Virus record (IMG/VR): IMGVR_UViG_3300028831_000505
Span: 1-64,000 of that record
Length of the DNA: 64,000 bases
Source of the DNA: a virus
Strand: one strand, 5' to 3'
The position numbers were made by a program, and so were the translations under genes. The notes beneath the pieces are model-generated. The model saw only the letters and a program-made list of their open reading frames with translations. It did not search any database and had not been told where the DNA came from. Below are positions 40,401 to 48,984 of this stretch, one piece after another; positions within the stretch are counted from its first letter, which is position 1, and every line of letters starts with the position of its first letter.

Positions 40401-41533
40401 CGGCCCGGAGTGGACGTGGTACGCTTCTCAGTGAAGCGCTTGGGGGTGTTGCTCGCCCCCGTGTAGGAAGTGTTGAACAAGCCCACATAGGGGCCAGTGG
40501 GCGCACCCGCGTTGTTGACCGGCCGGTATTGGCACTCAACCGCCACCGTTGCGGATGAGATTGTTCCATCTGGATTTGTATGGATCAGGAGAGCGCCAAG
40601 GTCAATCGCTATCGCATCAATCAGCGAGCCGGCCTCGTTCACGATGAAGCCGCCAAGCCATCCATCGTCGATTCCCGCTGGGTCGGGAAGGGTCTGGTTG
40701 CTGACCTCCGCCGCCTGCACAATGTTGGTGGGGAATAGGGTGACGGTTTGGCCGGGCAGGTAGACGGCTACATCGATGTCCGAGAAACCCTCAGCCAACC
40801 CGTTGGTGGGGTCCCATAACGGAGTGTCGTCAAGAAGGATTTGGTCAATGCGGTACTTGCCTGCACCAATGCAAAGCAAAACGTTCACTAGCTGGTCGTC
40901 CCCGCTGTATTCCGAGAACGGGCTCTGCGCGTAGTCGGGAAAGGTTTTCAGGCTGCCATAGCCAACCGGGATGGTTTGCAGAAGCCGGGCCGCGTTACCC
41001 GCAACGTTCAATGAGTAGATTTGCGGGGTCTTGTCGTCCTGAGCAGCCGGGGCGTCTGGCCGCAGGAACGTGGACAGCAACAGCGCGCCACCCATCACAA
41101 TGCCGGCTGCGATGAGTGCCCCACCAAAGGTCAGGGCCGCGCCCGTGAGCCCCAGCACGCCCGCGCCTGCGACCCACGTGCCAATAGGCCCCGCGATCGC
41201 GGTCAGCGCGATCATGGCAATGATGCCACCAATCTGGAGGGCTTTGTTGCCCCCGCCCGCACCGCCGGTCAGGCCGCCGAGCGGACGCGAAAGGAACATC
41301 AGGCTGTCGCCCCTGCGCAGGCGCACGCGGCGCCAGTTCGCCCGTTTGACTGGCATATGTGTACCGCGCCGGGTCAGGACGCAGATCGTGGGCAGCCGGA
41401 ACTTCCATTCAGTGTCGTTGAGCACACGCGAGATCTTGTGGCCAACACGCGCCACCGCCACGCCCTGCTTGTAGCCGGGCGCTACCATGTGGACTACGTC
41501 GATGCTGTCCTTTGTTTTGGTCGCGGTCTGCAC
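37469..41533 (-). CDS. Tail tip / host specificity protein (lambda J-like), 1354 aa
   Basis: This is the central tail tip protein and probably a receptor-contacting element. The N-terminal about 90 residues and the hydrophobic Gly/Ala stretch at about 100-155 resemble lambda I-type assembly proteins, and the fused part from about 170 (VGYGSLKTFP-like region) resembles J. Fibronectin-like domains occur around 820-900 (SWWPAAGAYYYVVDISYDNG). Between about 960 and 1110 there are repeated helical units (YTDGALANLQTSINTNFATK, YTDGSIVTLGSSI) typical of J C-terminal regions. The gene follows the NlpC/P60-like gene as in lambda-like tails. A trimer at the tail end is expected. Confidence 0.85.
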   Translation of the reverse strand: MQTATKTKDSIDVVHMVAPGYKQGVAVARVGHKISRVLNDTEWKFRLPTICVLTRRGTHMPVKRANWRRVRLRRGDSLMFLSRPLGGLTGGAGGGNKALQIGGIIAMIALTAIAGPIGTWVAGAGVLGLTGAALTFGGALIAAGIVMGGALLLSTFLRPDAPAAQDDKTPQIYSLNVAGNAARLLQTIPVGYGSLKTFPDYAQSPFSEYSGDDQLVNVLLCIGAGKYRIDQILLDDTPLWDPTNGLAEGFSDIDVAVYLPGQTVTLFPTNIVQAAEVSNQTLPDPAGIDDGWLGGFIVNEAGSLIDAIAIDLGALLIHTNPDGTISSATVAVECQYRPVNNAGAPTGPYVGLFNTSYTGASNTPKRFTEKRTTSTPGRYQVRLRRTTPLPTDNATRDDITWLGLRGFLVGDSSFTYETTVALRIKATAQISQASSRRLAVIWTRILPVWNGVAMVEQPTRSAAWAAYDIATNTIYNSNPRPPNKMDFAEFVALDALGTSLGHYFDFQFVSTVPIPDAIDKALRILMAKHRWAGDMISITREQLRTVPNLMLSDRQIVRGSISIKTIFQDENEADAVIVEYLDREVWQQAEAQFPPETQDFEAQKPRRIRVEGATERPLAFVLAAFYFKQATLRRQFVTLDTELDGRLLNLGSLVRVQSELPQTMGFSGEVLEQDGHNLTLDVAPEWSNSLQNYIGVRTKTGKYLGPIKCTKGEADNVAVLDATDLITVETARGITLEDALDRQDGSEGPTFDFGFQDNMAENCVVLTGRPNGNRVTLALVIDDPGVYDTDLGDLPDDPGATPLFDPGAPVISGILASFRTNILEPTLDVSWWPAAGAYYYVVDISYDNGTTWEPFYQGGANSYSKMVSLAFIKVRVAGVGKKHGTFSITTVEPPSIDLKYPVVGLPGLIPALEDQVTRAVDEFSKRTKSFEQWIANYIVEIESGTMLEEITGKRNVVGIRGDLIDRIETVIADLHLNYATTDFVEQAGVTVVAAAATYTDGALANLQTSINTNFATKTFATTGDVNTLAQAASYTDGSIVTLGSSISATYETKTNVLAAKADAISQALVNTNSAISTYNNSVSTSYGGLTATVNGNFTAVATISGRLAAQWTVTLDVNGYVTGVKAYNDGSTSQFIIITDDFLIAKPGVSGGSPVTIFQISNVGGSPKVVIKADVLADGALLARMVGTNQLIANTANIANALITRLHVLGEEMTAQRIAVGSDYDASALSGNHTLCSITKTVGDGSVLLRGEVSFDYRTDPYDMRIRLYANGILQIERPCIIGMADNNPGGGGLVVGALGGTSPVSFGWLTLGGGSWTFDLVVVNNGIQFAGPLRAGGAGIVRKPMLILNEGIR

Positions 41534-41535
41534 GC

Positions 41536-42033
41536 CTATTTCCGTTCCTCAATTGGCCTTGCTGTGCCGTGCTCGCCCCGCCCCTCAAGGTCGGCCGAGA
41601 ACTGCCCGGGCTCGGCCCCGTTGACACCAAGCCAACCGTGATACCCTTCGACCACAATGGATGGGCTTACCTGGAGCAAAGGAAGGTTGCCCTTTACGAC
41701 CCACCCGTCGCCGTTGGACGACCGGCGGTCAATTTCCCACTGCTCGCCGTTTGGGCACACCACGCAGATGGGCGGACGCTTCTCGGCCCAGTCACGCCAG
41801 TAGTGGGGCGAAAGGAAGCCACGCTTGCCCGGGTCTGGGGGCCGTTGCTCGAACATGACGTACTTGCCAGTTGCCCGGTACTTCCCGGTTGGGTCGAAGT
41901 ACCACGGCATATACCACGCCATACCGGGAAGGAACATCCTTCTATCGTTGCGCCACCAGTTTTTGGCAAGCGCCTCGTCCTGCATTGCCTGATACTCGTC
42001 AGGGGTCAAGATGCGGTTTATCCTAACCAGCAT
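41536..42033 (-). CDS. Tail-tip region protein, 165 aa
   Basis: The gene lies between the NlpC/P60-like and J-like genes. It is rich in Trp and aromatic residues with two Cys close together (ICVVCPNGEQWEID, residues about 89-102). The section WVVKGNLPLLQVSPSIVV looks beta-rich. This position in lambda-like tails holds an assembly factor, but no homology is seen. Function unknown. Confidence 0.65.
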   Translation of the reverse strand: MLVRINRILTPDEYQAMQDEALAKNWWRNDRRMFLPGMAWYMPWYFDPTGKYRATGKYVMFEQRPPDPGKRGFLSPHYWRDWAEKRPPICVVCPNGEQWEIDRRSSNGDGWVVKGNLPLLQVSPSIVVEGYHGWLGVNGAEPGQFSADLEGRGEHGTARPIEERK

Positions 42034-42487
42034 GGCGCAACACCTCCGCTGGTTCGTAGTAGCGGAAAACCCGCCAGCCCGACGGCATGCGCAGGACCGA
42101 GTCGTCCAGATACATCACCCCGAACGGTGCCTCACAGTTGACTACCCGGCGCTCCAGCTTGAGCCACGTGGCCACGTGGATTGGGCGGTTGCCGTAGGCC
42201 ATGAGCATAATGGCGCCGTCGGGCAAGGTCAGCACTGACGCGTGCGGCTTCTCAACCCAGAACCGGCGGTGAGGGTTCCCCTCAATCTGCTCCATCATCC
42301 ATTTTAGAGCCGCGGCCCGGCCCATGTTGTTGAGATCAGGTACTTCCACGTCAGGCATCTCACGGCCCCAAAGGTGCCGCTGGACGTAGGCGGTACAGTG
42401 ATAGCAATCAAACTCGTCCGGCCCCTTGCCGTTGAAGACGTGGGGCTTGCCGAGAATGGAGTTCAGGAAGGCGTCACGCCCGCTCAT
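42023..42487 (-). CDS. NlpC/P60-like tail tip peptidase, 154 aa
   Basis: This is a probable cysteine peptidase that opens peptidoglycan during entry or processes the tail tip, like lambda K. The catalytic Cys is likely C28 in EFDCYHCTAY and the catalytic His H104 in RPIHVATWLK. GAIMLMAYG (91-99) forms the strand before it. It begins MSGRDAFLNSILGKPHV, an arrangement typical of gene-transfer-agent and related phage peptidases. It overlaps both neighbours by a few bases. Confidence 0.8.
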   Translation of the reverse strand: MSGRDAFLNSILGKPHVFNGKGPDEFDCYHCTAYVQRHLWGREMPDVEVPDLNNMGRAAALKWMMEQIEGNPHRRFWVEKPHASVLTLPDGAIMLMAYGNRPIHVATWLKLERRVVNCEAPFGVMYLDDSVLRMPSGWRVFRYYEPAEVLRHAG

Positions 42488-43029
42488 ACCTGCCTCAGTG
42501 TCTTGAACCGCCTGATCGTGTAGATCAGGCTGGGGAACTTCGTGTTGGTAAGGTCGTCAATACGAATGGTACAATCCACCCGCTGCGCCGTCACCGTAAC
42601 GTCCCGCCCCACCATTTCCAGTGGGCCATAGGCCGGGGCTGACGGGTCGTCCAAAAGGTACTGCCGCAGGATTACCCGCATATTCGCGCGCGTGCGCGAA
42701 GCGGGCTTGATGTAAGGCGAGAGGTCGCGCCCCACGCCGTCAATGCTGATGCGGACCTCAGGCGGCTTGCCCTCTTCCCACTCAGGGTGGTCGGCCATGA
42801 ACGGGATAGCCTTGAACTTGACCGATTCGCCACCGTTGAGGGGCGCCCCTTCCTCCAAGGTAAAGAACGTGTCCTCAAAGGTTTCGGCCACAGCGCGCAC
42901 CGAGAACTGACCAATCTCCTCGTCGACGAACGCGGGGTGGATCAGCTCAAGCGTATTGCACTCCCGCTCCGCAGGCGGTGCGCTGGCCTCAGCCTCAGCC
43001 CAAGCATCTGACCATGGCTCAAAGGGCAT
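42484..43029 (-). CDS. DUF1833-like tail protein, 181 aa
   Basis: The opening ECNTLELIHPAFVD (23-36) and the C-terminal RRFKTLRQV fit the DUF1833 phage tail family, found just before NlpC/P60-like genes. The protein is likely part of the tail tip, at the level of lambda L. It overlaps the preceding gene by 11 bases. Confidence 0.7.
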   Translation of the reverse strand: MPFEPWSDAWAEAEASAPPAERECNTLELIHPAFVDEEIGQFSVRAVAETFEDTFFTLEEGAPLNGGESVKFKAIPFMADHPEWEEGKPPEVRISIDGVGRDLSPYIKPASRTRANMRVILRQYLLDDPSAPAYGPLEMVGRDVTVTAQRVDCTIRIDDLTNTKFPSLIYTIRRFKTLRQV

Positions 43030-43390
43030 TGAACACCCACAAGTCGTGCGTCACGCGGATAAACGGGCTGACCGAGGTTGGCTTGGGCTTGGATGCATAC
43101 TGCACCAGCTTCGTTTGCTCTCCATCACCAAACTCGATGGGCATAGTGAAACGCGCCAGCCCCATGTGGAGTGTGTTCTTGATAAACGCTTTGTAGATCG
43201 CCCACTGGGCCTGCGTGTAGAGAATATCAAAAGTGGTCCGCATAACATTGTCGCCGGGCCGACCACGCATGCGCTTGTTCCCACCCTCCATATCCGTGAC
43301 AAGCGGGTCCTGGTAAAGATCGGGTATCTGCCATGTGTCGATCAGTGGTGAGTGAGGCAGCGTCTCGACGGGATAGGCCGGCGTGGTCAT
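43019..43390 (-). CDS. Minor tail protein (lambda M-like position), 123 aa
   Basis: The protein carries PGDNVMRTTFDILYTQAQWA (about 45-64) and ITLARF-like strands, typical of small tail-tip proteins that follow the tape measure gene. By gene order it corresponds to lambda M or the DUF2460-type slot. It overlaps the tape measure stop by four bases. Confidence 0.7.
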   Translation of the reverse strand: MTTPAYPVETLPHSPLIDTWQIPDLYQDPLVTDMEGGNKRMRGRPGDNVMRTTFDILYTQAQWAIYKAFIKNTLHMGLARFTMPIEFGDGEQTKLVQYASKPKPTSVSPFIRVTHDLWVFNAL

Positions 43391-46300
43391 GACAACCCCT
43401 TCGTGCGGTCAAGGCCAAACTGCTGGGCTAGGGATTTGGATACCGGCCCACCAGAGTGGATGTCGTTGCTCATGGTATCCGCAATCATGTTGCGCAGGTA
43501 GACGTCGATGTTGGTGCCACCGTTCGGGCCGCGTGATTGCCGGACGTCTGCTTTCACACCTTGGACCTCGTGAACGTTGACGTAGACGTTGCTGCCCCCA
43601 CCCATCTCACCGCCCAGCGTGACGGGGATTGACCGGCCGTCGGGCAGGGGAACGTAGGCCTCAGGGCCGCGGCCCTCACCAAAGATAGCCATCTGTGGGC
43701 TGTTGGCCACGCCGCCTGTGCTGTAGGTTTGCAGCGGGGCAAAGCCCTTGGGGGTCATGATGCCGCCGAGCGCAGCGTGGCCAATGCCCCCCATGCCTAT
43801 AGGCAGGCCGCCCGGCAGCGGCGTGCCCCCGGGAGTACCCAGCAAACCCGCAAGCATGGGTGAAATGCCGCCAAAGATTGCTTGAAGCGCAGGCCGCAAG
43901 ATCATGATCTTGATCATTTCGTTCTGCACGTCGAGCAGCGACTTGACTACAGTATCCTTCCACGCCTTCCACGCATCCTCACCTTTCAGCAGCGCGTTCT
44001 CCACAGCGAGGAACGAATTCTCAGTTCCCGTTTGGACGGACTGCGTGATGGTGTTGAGGTCGTTGATTTTCTTTTGCTGCTGGAGCGTGATCTGGTAAAG
44101 GGCCAGCTCTCGGTCTTTCCTGACGTCCAGACCCTTGCCATATTTCTCATTCAGGTCGATCTGTTTCTCAAGCGTGGCCACGCCAATGCGGCGTTGGTCC
44201 TCGGTGGTATTGAAGAGTTCGATGGTCTTGTCGAGCACCTGCACCTGCTTCTCGAGCGCCCGCACCGCCTCCTCATGCCCCTTGGCGAACGGGATGGCGG
44301 CCAGTCTACCAGCGAGGTCAACGGCCTCCTTGAATTTGGCACTCTCCTTATCCTGATTGGCCAGAAGCAGCTCGTGCTCCTTCTGCGTGCGGGCTAGTGC
44401 CACAGCGCGTTGTAGCTCACCCGTGTTGCGGTCCCTGAGCAAGGCCACTTCCTGTTGTGCCAGATCGACCCGCATCTTGGCTTCCTTGATGCCAGTCTCG
44501 AGCTGGGCAAGGCGGTTCTGCTCCATCGTAAAGGCATTGATCAACATCAGGGTGCCAAGACGAAGCTTCTCTTCCCGGCTTAGCTGCTGGTTGGCCAGGG
44601 TCATGTTGCGGGTTAGGAGGAGCCCGCTCTGAATTCCCAGATTGACGTTGGATTGGGCCACGGCCAGTTGGAAGGCCGTCTGACCCTGCTGCTTGGCAAT
44701 CTCAACGTTTTCGGTTGCCACTACGGCATGGTTCTTCATGTCGTTGGTCAGCTTGCCGAGGTCACTGCCCAGGCGGTTGGCGATGATGAACCTCAAGCGC
44801 TCAAACTGTTCGCTGGACAGTCCCAGACCTGCCTGGATTTTCTTGAGCCCCTCGTCACTCAGGTTCAACACGGTGGTGTTGAAGCGCTTGATCTGGTTGT
44901 CGGCTGACATGCTGTTTTCGACAACCTTGAGATGGTTCTTGGCGAACTCAGCCAGCGCGTCACCGGCTACCCTTATCTTCTCAGGGGTGTCGGTGATCAC
45001 CGACACCGCAGCCGGCGTGGTCGGGGAAATGCCACCCTTTGCAGCCATCGCCTTGAGCGCGGCCGCCAGTTCAGGGCTGGCCTTGCGGGTGGACTCAAGC
45101 ACGTCTAGCATGGAGCGCTTCCAACTGGCGGAGAAATTCTTGCCGCCATCGGCAGCGTCGTCAATCTCCTTGCGCATTTCGCGCATGGCAATTTGCAGGT
45201 CTTCGGTTTCATTCCCCCAATCGATTGCCTTCCACAGGTCCTTGATGATGGCAACAGAGAACGCAAGGCCGGCGAGGACAAGTGCGGCGCCCTTACCAGC
45301 AACGGCCAGAAGCTGAACTACTGCAACAAAGGCTTGTCCTGAGGCCGTGGCCAGCTCGGCGTTCTTCTCAAAGTCCTTGACCGACTGGGTGATGTCCTCG
45401 AGTACCTTCACAAGGGCATTGACAGCGCCGGACTGCTCACCTGCCTTCTTAAAGAAGTCGGTGGATGCCTCACCGAGGCGGTGCCAAGCGCCCGCCAAGC
45501 CTTGAGATTGGCTGATAGCACCTGCCACATGCTGCCGCAGGCGTTCAAGGACAACCAGCCGGGCACCCAGCAGATTGCCACTTTCCTGCAAGTTCCTGAT
45601 TTGGAACTCCTCCATGGCGCTGAACTGAACTCCGGCCTCGGTAAGGCCCCGCAAGTTGCGGGTTGGGTCTTCGAGGACCTTGGCCAAGCGCCGCATATTG
45701 GTTTCAATGTCGCCGCGTGAGACCAGCGATAGGCCTTGAGCGGCTAGCAGAGCGGTCTGGAAAATTTCCTTATTGATGCCAGGTATCGTCAGAAGCGCCG
45801 CGGCCGCGTTGGCGGCACCTTCGCGGGTGGCGAGGGTGGTCTTCGAAACCACTTTCGCCATGCTGTCCACTTCCTTCGCAGTGACTTGCGCACGGTCACC
45901 CATCACGTCAATGACTGCGTTGAACCGACGCATCCGGTCTTCCTGCTCGGACGCCGACTTCACCATGGCAATAAAGGCCACGCCCAAGCCAATGATGGAC
46001 GTGATTGCGGTCGCGGCAATGATGCCGGCCAGGGACGTCAGCGAGTTGAACGCAGTCAGACGCGATGAGAGGCCAGAGAGGGGACCAAGGCCGATTTGAG
46101 TGCCCTTGGCGATCTCCTTGATGGCGTCACCATAGCCCCGGATAGTTGGTGCCCCGTCAATCGCTTCCCGCTTGACAGTATTCAACTTCGCCAGCATCTG
46201 GTTCTGAGCCGTGGTGAATGCCGTTGACGACAGCACGCCAGCGCTCAGTTGCTTCTCATAGTTCTTGAACGACTGCTCGAGGTCACTCACCACAGCGATG

Positions 46301-46887
46301 TTGGTGCCCCGCTTATTCATCGCATTCATGAGGTCCATGTAGCGGCCACGAACCTTCTCAACCGCCACCTGTTGGCGGTCCATTGCGGCTTCGAATAGCT
46401 TCGATTGTGCCGCCTGCTCGGCCTGCGTTCTGTTGAACGCCGTCAGCTCCCGGTTCGACAAGTTGAAGGCCTGCGCAAGCGCTGTCTTGGCCCGCGTCAT
46501 TTCAGCGGAGGTCAGGACCCCACGCCGCATCTCGTCTTCAAACACCGCAAAGGCTTGGGTGTTGCGTTGAATGATATCGAACCCGGCCCCCGAGGCGGTC
46601 ACAGAAGCATTGAGGGCAAGCATGCGGTCGCGCCCGGCCGCTATCGCGGCCTCCTGCCGCGCCATGGCCGTTTCAACTGACCGGGCTGATCGGGTGGCGT
46701 CGTCGCCCACCTGCTGGGACGCGCGCGAGGCGCGGGCCATTGACTGCTCAAACACCGTAGCCATGCGGTCCACGGTGGCTTGCAGCTTTTCGAGCACCTT
46801 GTCCATTTGCTGGATTGGGCTAATCGCCTGGGTCATCCCCTGGGTATTAGCGCCAATCAGGTACTCGAGATCGGCAAGTGTGGTCAT
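43387..46887 (-). CDS. Tail tape measure protein, 1166 aa
   Basis: This long helical protein sets tail length and passes into the host membrane on infection. It has an N-terminal coiled-coil region (residues 20-270), hydrophobic segments at about 284-309 and 520-545, more coiled coil, and a Gly/Pro-rich end including GEGRGPEAYVPLPDGR, a hallmark of tape measure C-termini. At 1166 aa it predicts a tail of roughly 170-180 nm if the usual about 0.15 nm per residue applies. The gene follows the frameshifted chaperone, as in most long-tailed phages. Confidence 0.92.
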   Translation of the reverse strand: MTTLADLEYLIGANTQGMTQAISPIQQMDKVLEKLQATVDRMATVFEQSMARASRASQQVGDDATRSARSVETAMARQEAAIAAGRDRMLALNASVTASGAGFDIIQRNTQAFAVFEDEMRRGVLTSAEMTRAKTALAQAFNLSNRELTAFNRTQAEQAAQSKLFEAAMDRQQVAVEKVRGRYMDLMNAMNKRGTNIAVVSDLEQSFKNYEKQLSAGVLSSTAFTTAQNQMLAKLNTVKREAIDGAPTIRGYGDAIKEIAKGTQIGLGPLSGLSSRLTAFNSLTSLAGIIAATAITSIIGLGVAFIAMVKSASEQEDRMRRFNAVIDVMGDRAQVTAKEVDSMAKVVSKTTLATREGAANAAAALLTIPGINKEIFQTALLAAQGLSLVSRGDIETNMRRLAKVLEDPTRNLRGLTEAGVQFSAMEEFQIRNLQESGNLLGARLVVLERLRQHVAGAISQSQGLAGAWHRLGEASTDFFKKAGEQSGAVNALVKVLEDITQSVKDFEKNAELATASGQAFVAVVQLLAVAGKGAALVLAGLAFSVAIIKDLWKAIDWGNETEDLQIAMREMRKEIDDAADGGKNFSASWKRSMLDVLESTRKASPELAAALKAMAAKGGISPTTPAAVSVITDTPEKIRVAGDALAEFAKNHLKVVENSMSADNQIKRFNTTVLNLSDEGLKKIQAGLGLSSEQFERLRFIIANRLGSDLGKLTNDMKNHAVVATENVEIAKQQGQTAFQLAVAQSNVNLGIQSGLLLTRNMTLANQQLSREEKLRLGTLMLINAFTMEQNRLAQLETGIKEAKMRVDLAQQEVALLRDRNTGELQRAVALARTQKEHELLLANQDKESAKFKEAVDLAGRLAAIPFAKGHEEAVRALEKQVQVLDKTIELFNTTEDQRRIGVATLEKQIDLNEKYGKGLDVRKDRELALYQITLQQQKKINDLNTITQSVQTGTENSFLAVENALLKGEDAWKAWKDTVVKSLLDVQNEMIKIMILRPALQAIFGGISPMLAGLLGTPGGTPLPGGLPIGMGGIGHAALGGIMTPKGFAPLQTYSTGGVANSPQMAIFGEGRGPEAYVPLPDGRSIPVTLGGEMGGGSNVYVNVHEVQGVKADVRQSRGPNGGTNIDVYLRNMIADTMSNDIHSGGPVSKSLAQQFGLDRTKGLS

Positions 46888-46911
46888 CTAAGTTCCCCTA
46901 CGTGCGGGACC

Positions 46912-47423
46912 TCAGCCGGGGGGTCGCTGTCCCGGTCGCTGCCTCCGCGCACGTTCTTCTGCCTCAATGACGAAGAACGCCAACCACTCAGCAATTTCGT
47001 AGGGGGTCAATTGTTCTTCAACTTCGTGGACAAATTTATTGAGTTGCCGGGCAACGATCAGGATTGCCCGGCGCGTGTGGTCCCTTCGGAGTTTTTTTCC
47101 GCACTCCGCAGATCAATGCCGGTGAGCGCCGCCACGTGTGTGGATAGCTCGTCCACCCACTTGCCCGTCTCAAGGTTGCCGATGGCAGCCACGTCAGCGT
47201 CATCGAACACCTTCTCGTCGGTGCCGGGCACGTAGGCGTAGCGGATCAGCATCGCCGCCAGTGGCGGGATCTCGCTTTTCTCGTTCATCATCTTTTGGAG
47301 CTCGGCGACCGTAAAGGCGCGTAGCTCAACGTCGGCGCCGAAAAGCTGGATCGTTTTGATGCTGCGCGGGCGGCTGGCAAAGACCTTGGCGCGGATCTCG
47401 TCACGGGAAGTGGTGAGGCTCAT
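46912..47423 (-). CDS. Tail assembly chaperone, -1 frameshift product (G-T type), about 170 aa
   Basis: The first 111 residues are those of the chaperone at 47058-47423. Ribosomes that slip back one base at A AAA AAC continue in the -1 frame for 59 residues to a TGA at 46914-46912. The extension includes PYEIAEWLAFFVIEAEERAR, a helix of the kind seen in T-domain extensions. It would recruit the tape measure protein, as lambda gpGT does. This explains the otherwise empty 170-base gap before the tape measure gene. Confidence 0.8.
47058..47423 (-). CDS. Tail assembly chaperone (lambda G-like), 121 aa
   Basis: This is the unshifted product. The position between tail tube and tape measure genes, and the content (a short beta-rich N-terminus, then helical FTVAELQKMMNEKSEIPP), fit the tail chaperones that coat the tape measure protein before tube assembly. 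The final ten residues after the slippery site differ from those of the frameshift product. Confidence 0.8.
   Translation of the reverse strand: MSLTTSRDEIRAKVFASRPRSIKTIQLFGADVELRAFTVAELQKMMNEKSEIPPLAAMLIRYAYVPGTDEKVFDDADVAAIGNLETGKWVDELSTHVAALTGIDLRSAEKNSEGTTRAGQS
47091..47097 (-). promoter_or_regulatory. Slippery heptamer A AAA AAC for -1 frameshifting
   Basis: On the minus strand the reading frame is GCG GAA AAA AAC TCC, which contains the canonical X XXY YYZ heptamer A AAA AAC. It lies 11 codons before the zero-frame stop, the usual distance in phage tail chaperone genes. Confidence 0.85.
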
Positions 47424-47450
47424 GGTAGTACGTCCCTTCCTTGCTTGATC

Positions 47451-47465
47451 AGGGGCGACACCCCT
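47451..47465 (-). terminator. Small hairpin between tail tube and chaperone genes
   Basis: AGGGG, a five-base loop and CCCCT form a short stem in the 67-base gap after the tail tube gene. There is no T-run. It may weakly attenuate transcription so that tube protein exceeds downstream products. Confidence 0.3.
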
Positions 47466-47490
47466 CGGCGCCGCCCCAGCGGGTTAAGCG

Positions 47491-48546
47491 CTAGTCGGAT
47501 TGAACCCCACGGTCGGGTGAGCCCGAACCCTGGAAGTTCGCGGTGAACTCATTCATCGCCTCAAGGCCTGACTTGAGGGACACGTCGGTGACGATGGCCT
47601 GACCCTGCATGCCGACCTCGTCCTCCCCTTCGGGAAGGTAGCGCAGGTCGAGCAGTTCCTGATTGAGCCAGGAGTCCAGCACCACGCGAATCGCGGCACT
47701 GAGGGTGCTGCTATTGTCATGCACCCAATCGAAGACCGTGTTGATGCCCTCCGGCACGCTCAGCTCGAAGGTTTTCGTTTCCTCCTCCTGCGCCCCCACG
47801 TTGCCCGACTGGCTGCGGTTTTGCAGTTTGAAGAAGCCCCGGCACAGGCTCAAGCCACTACCGTCCGGGTTGACCTCGATGATGACTTCGGCGCGCTGCT
47901 CGAGAAGCGTCCAGAACGCCGAGCTGGCCTTGTAGAAGCCGCCCACCTGCAAGCTGACCGTGCGCAGGCCGGGTTCGCTGACGCGGTAGCCGCCGTTGCC
48001 GCGCGCCGTGGCAAAGTCGGTCTTGTCGATGACCGCGGCGCGTTGCGTGAGCGTGAAGTCATTGGCGCCGGCCACTTCCGTCGTGGGCAGATACTTGCCG
48101 TCAATGGTGATGGCGCCGCCGGGGGTATAGGTGTTCTTGAACGTGACGCGGCCGAACAGGTAGTTGATGGACACGATGTTCGCGGCATCCACCGCCACGC
48201 CGCCGTCCTTGACCGTCACCGCCGTGTTGCGATCCAGAATGCGCTTGGCGGCGTTCGTAACCTGATAGGTCTTGCCGCTCAGCAGCGTCGTTTCCTCGTC
48301 GGTGATGGTGGTGGGGGTGCCGGATTTCTTGATGCTGGCCACATAGCCGGCGAAGCCCTTGTACAGGGCCTGTGAGTTCGAGGACCAGGTGATCAGGCCC
48401 GGTTGGTTCGACTGGAACGTCGAGCCGAAGATCGTGTCGTTGATCGCCGACCCCTCATCGGTGAAAGACCCGGTGCCGCCCGGCAGTGTGTGCCACACAG
48501 TTCCGCCGTCACCGGAAACATCGACCCGCTTTGCCAGCGTCGTCAT
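47491..48546 (-). CDS. Major tail tube protein, 351 aa
   Basis: This protein should form the tail tube. It is beta-rich and acidic, with SGDGGTVWHTLPGGTGSFTDEG near the N-terminus (trimmed: VWHTLPGGTGSFTDEGSA) and an internal repeat-like fold. Its place between the tail terminator and the chaperone genes, and its length, match tube proteins of large siphoviruses. An Ig-like addition cannot be excluded at the C-terminus. Confidence 0.8.
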   Translation of the reverse strand: MTTLAKRVDVSGDGGTVWHTLPGGTGSFTDEGSAINDTIFGSTFQSNQPGLITWSSNSQALYKGFAGYVASIKKSGTPTTITDEETTLLSGKTYQVTNAAKRILDRNTAVTVKDGGVAVDAANIVSINYLFGRVTFKNTYTPGGAITIDGKYLPTTEVAGANDFTLTQRAAVIDKTDFATARGNGGYRVSEPGLRTVSLQVGGFYKASSAFWTLLEQRAEVIIEVNPDGSGLSLCRGFFKLQNRSQSGNVGAQEEETKTFELSVPEGINTVFDWVHDNSSTLSAAIRVVLDSWLNQELLDLRYLPEGEDEVGMQGQAIVTDVSLKSGLEAMNEFTANFQGSGSPDRGVQSD

Positions 48547-48559
48547 TGCCCAAATCCTC

Positions 48560-48982
48560 CTATAGCGGACGCCGATTGGCGCCCTCAGCCGGTTCCCTGA
48601 TGACCCGCCACGTGCTCACAAAGATGGAGCGCTTTGCCTCATCCTGCATTAGAAAGCCCGTGTCGATGACCACGTAAACGCCAACGTAACGTGTACCATT
48701 GATTGTCTGCGATGGCAAACCAAGAAGAAGGTCCCGGACAGCATTCGCTTTTGACCATCCTATGGCATAATCCACGGCACGCACCCGCACCTGGAAGCGC
48801 GGCTCATCCACCAACCATTTTGGGTTGGGTGCACCACCGGGGGTGTCGTACAGGGTGATAACATTGACCGGCTCACTCGGCTCCTTGCCGATGTAAATGG
48901 CCCAATCGGCAACACCACCAATGGCGCCAATCGATGGAGCAAGCAGCGGCCTCAGGTCTACAGTTGGCGGGTTGATTGGCAT
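48560..48982 (-). CDS. Tail terminator / tail completion protein, 140 aa
   Basis: The protein has the alpha/beta layout of tail terminators (lambda U-like). It begins with a helical section, then DEPRFQVRVRAVDYAIGWSK (about 60-79), and later strands with GVYVVIDTGFL. By order (neck protein, this, tail tube) it is the terminator. Confidence 0.7.
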   Translation of the reverse strand: MPINPPTVDLRPLLAPSIGAIGGVADWAIYIGKEPSEPVNVITLYDTPGGAPNPKWLVDEPRFQVRVRAVDYAIGWSKANAVRDLLLGLPSQTINGTRYVGVYVVIDTGFLMQDEAKRSIFVSTWRVIREPAEGANRRPL

Positions 48983-48984
48983 GG

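Noticed and set aside
47041-47100. GGGCAACGATCAGGATTGCCC inverted repeat-like sequence as a terminator
   Set aside because: It falls within the -1 frame extension of the tail chaperone. It could serve as a frameshift-stimulating structure, but distance from the slippery site is larger than usual, so I do not call it.
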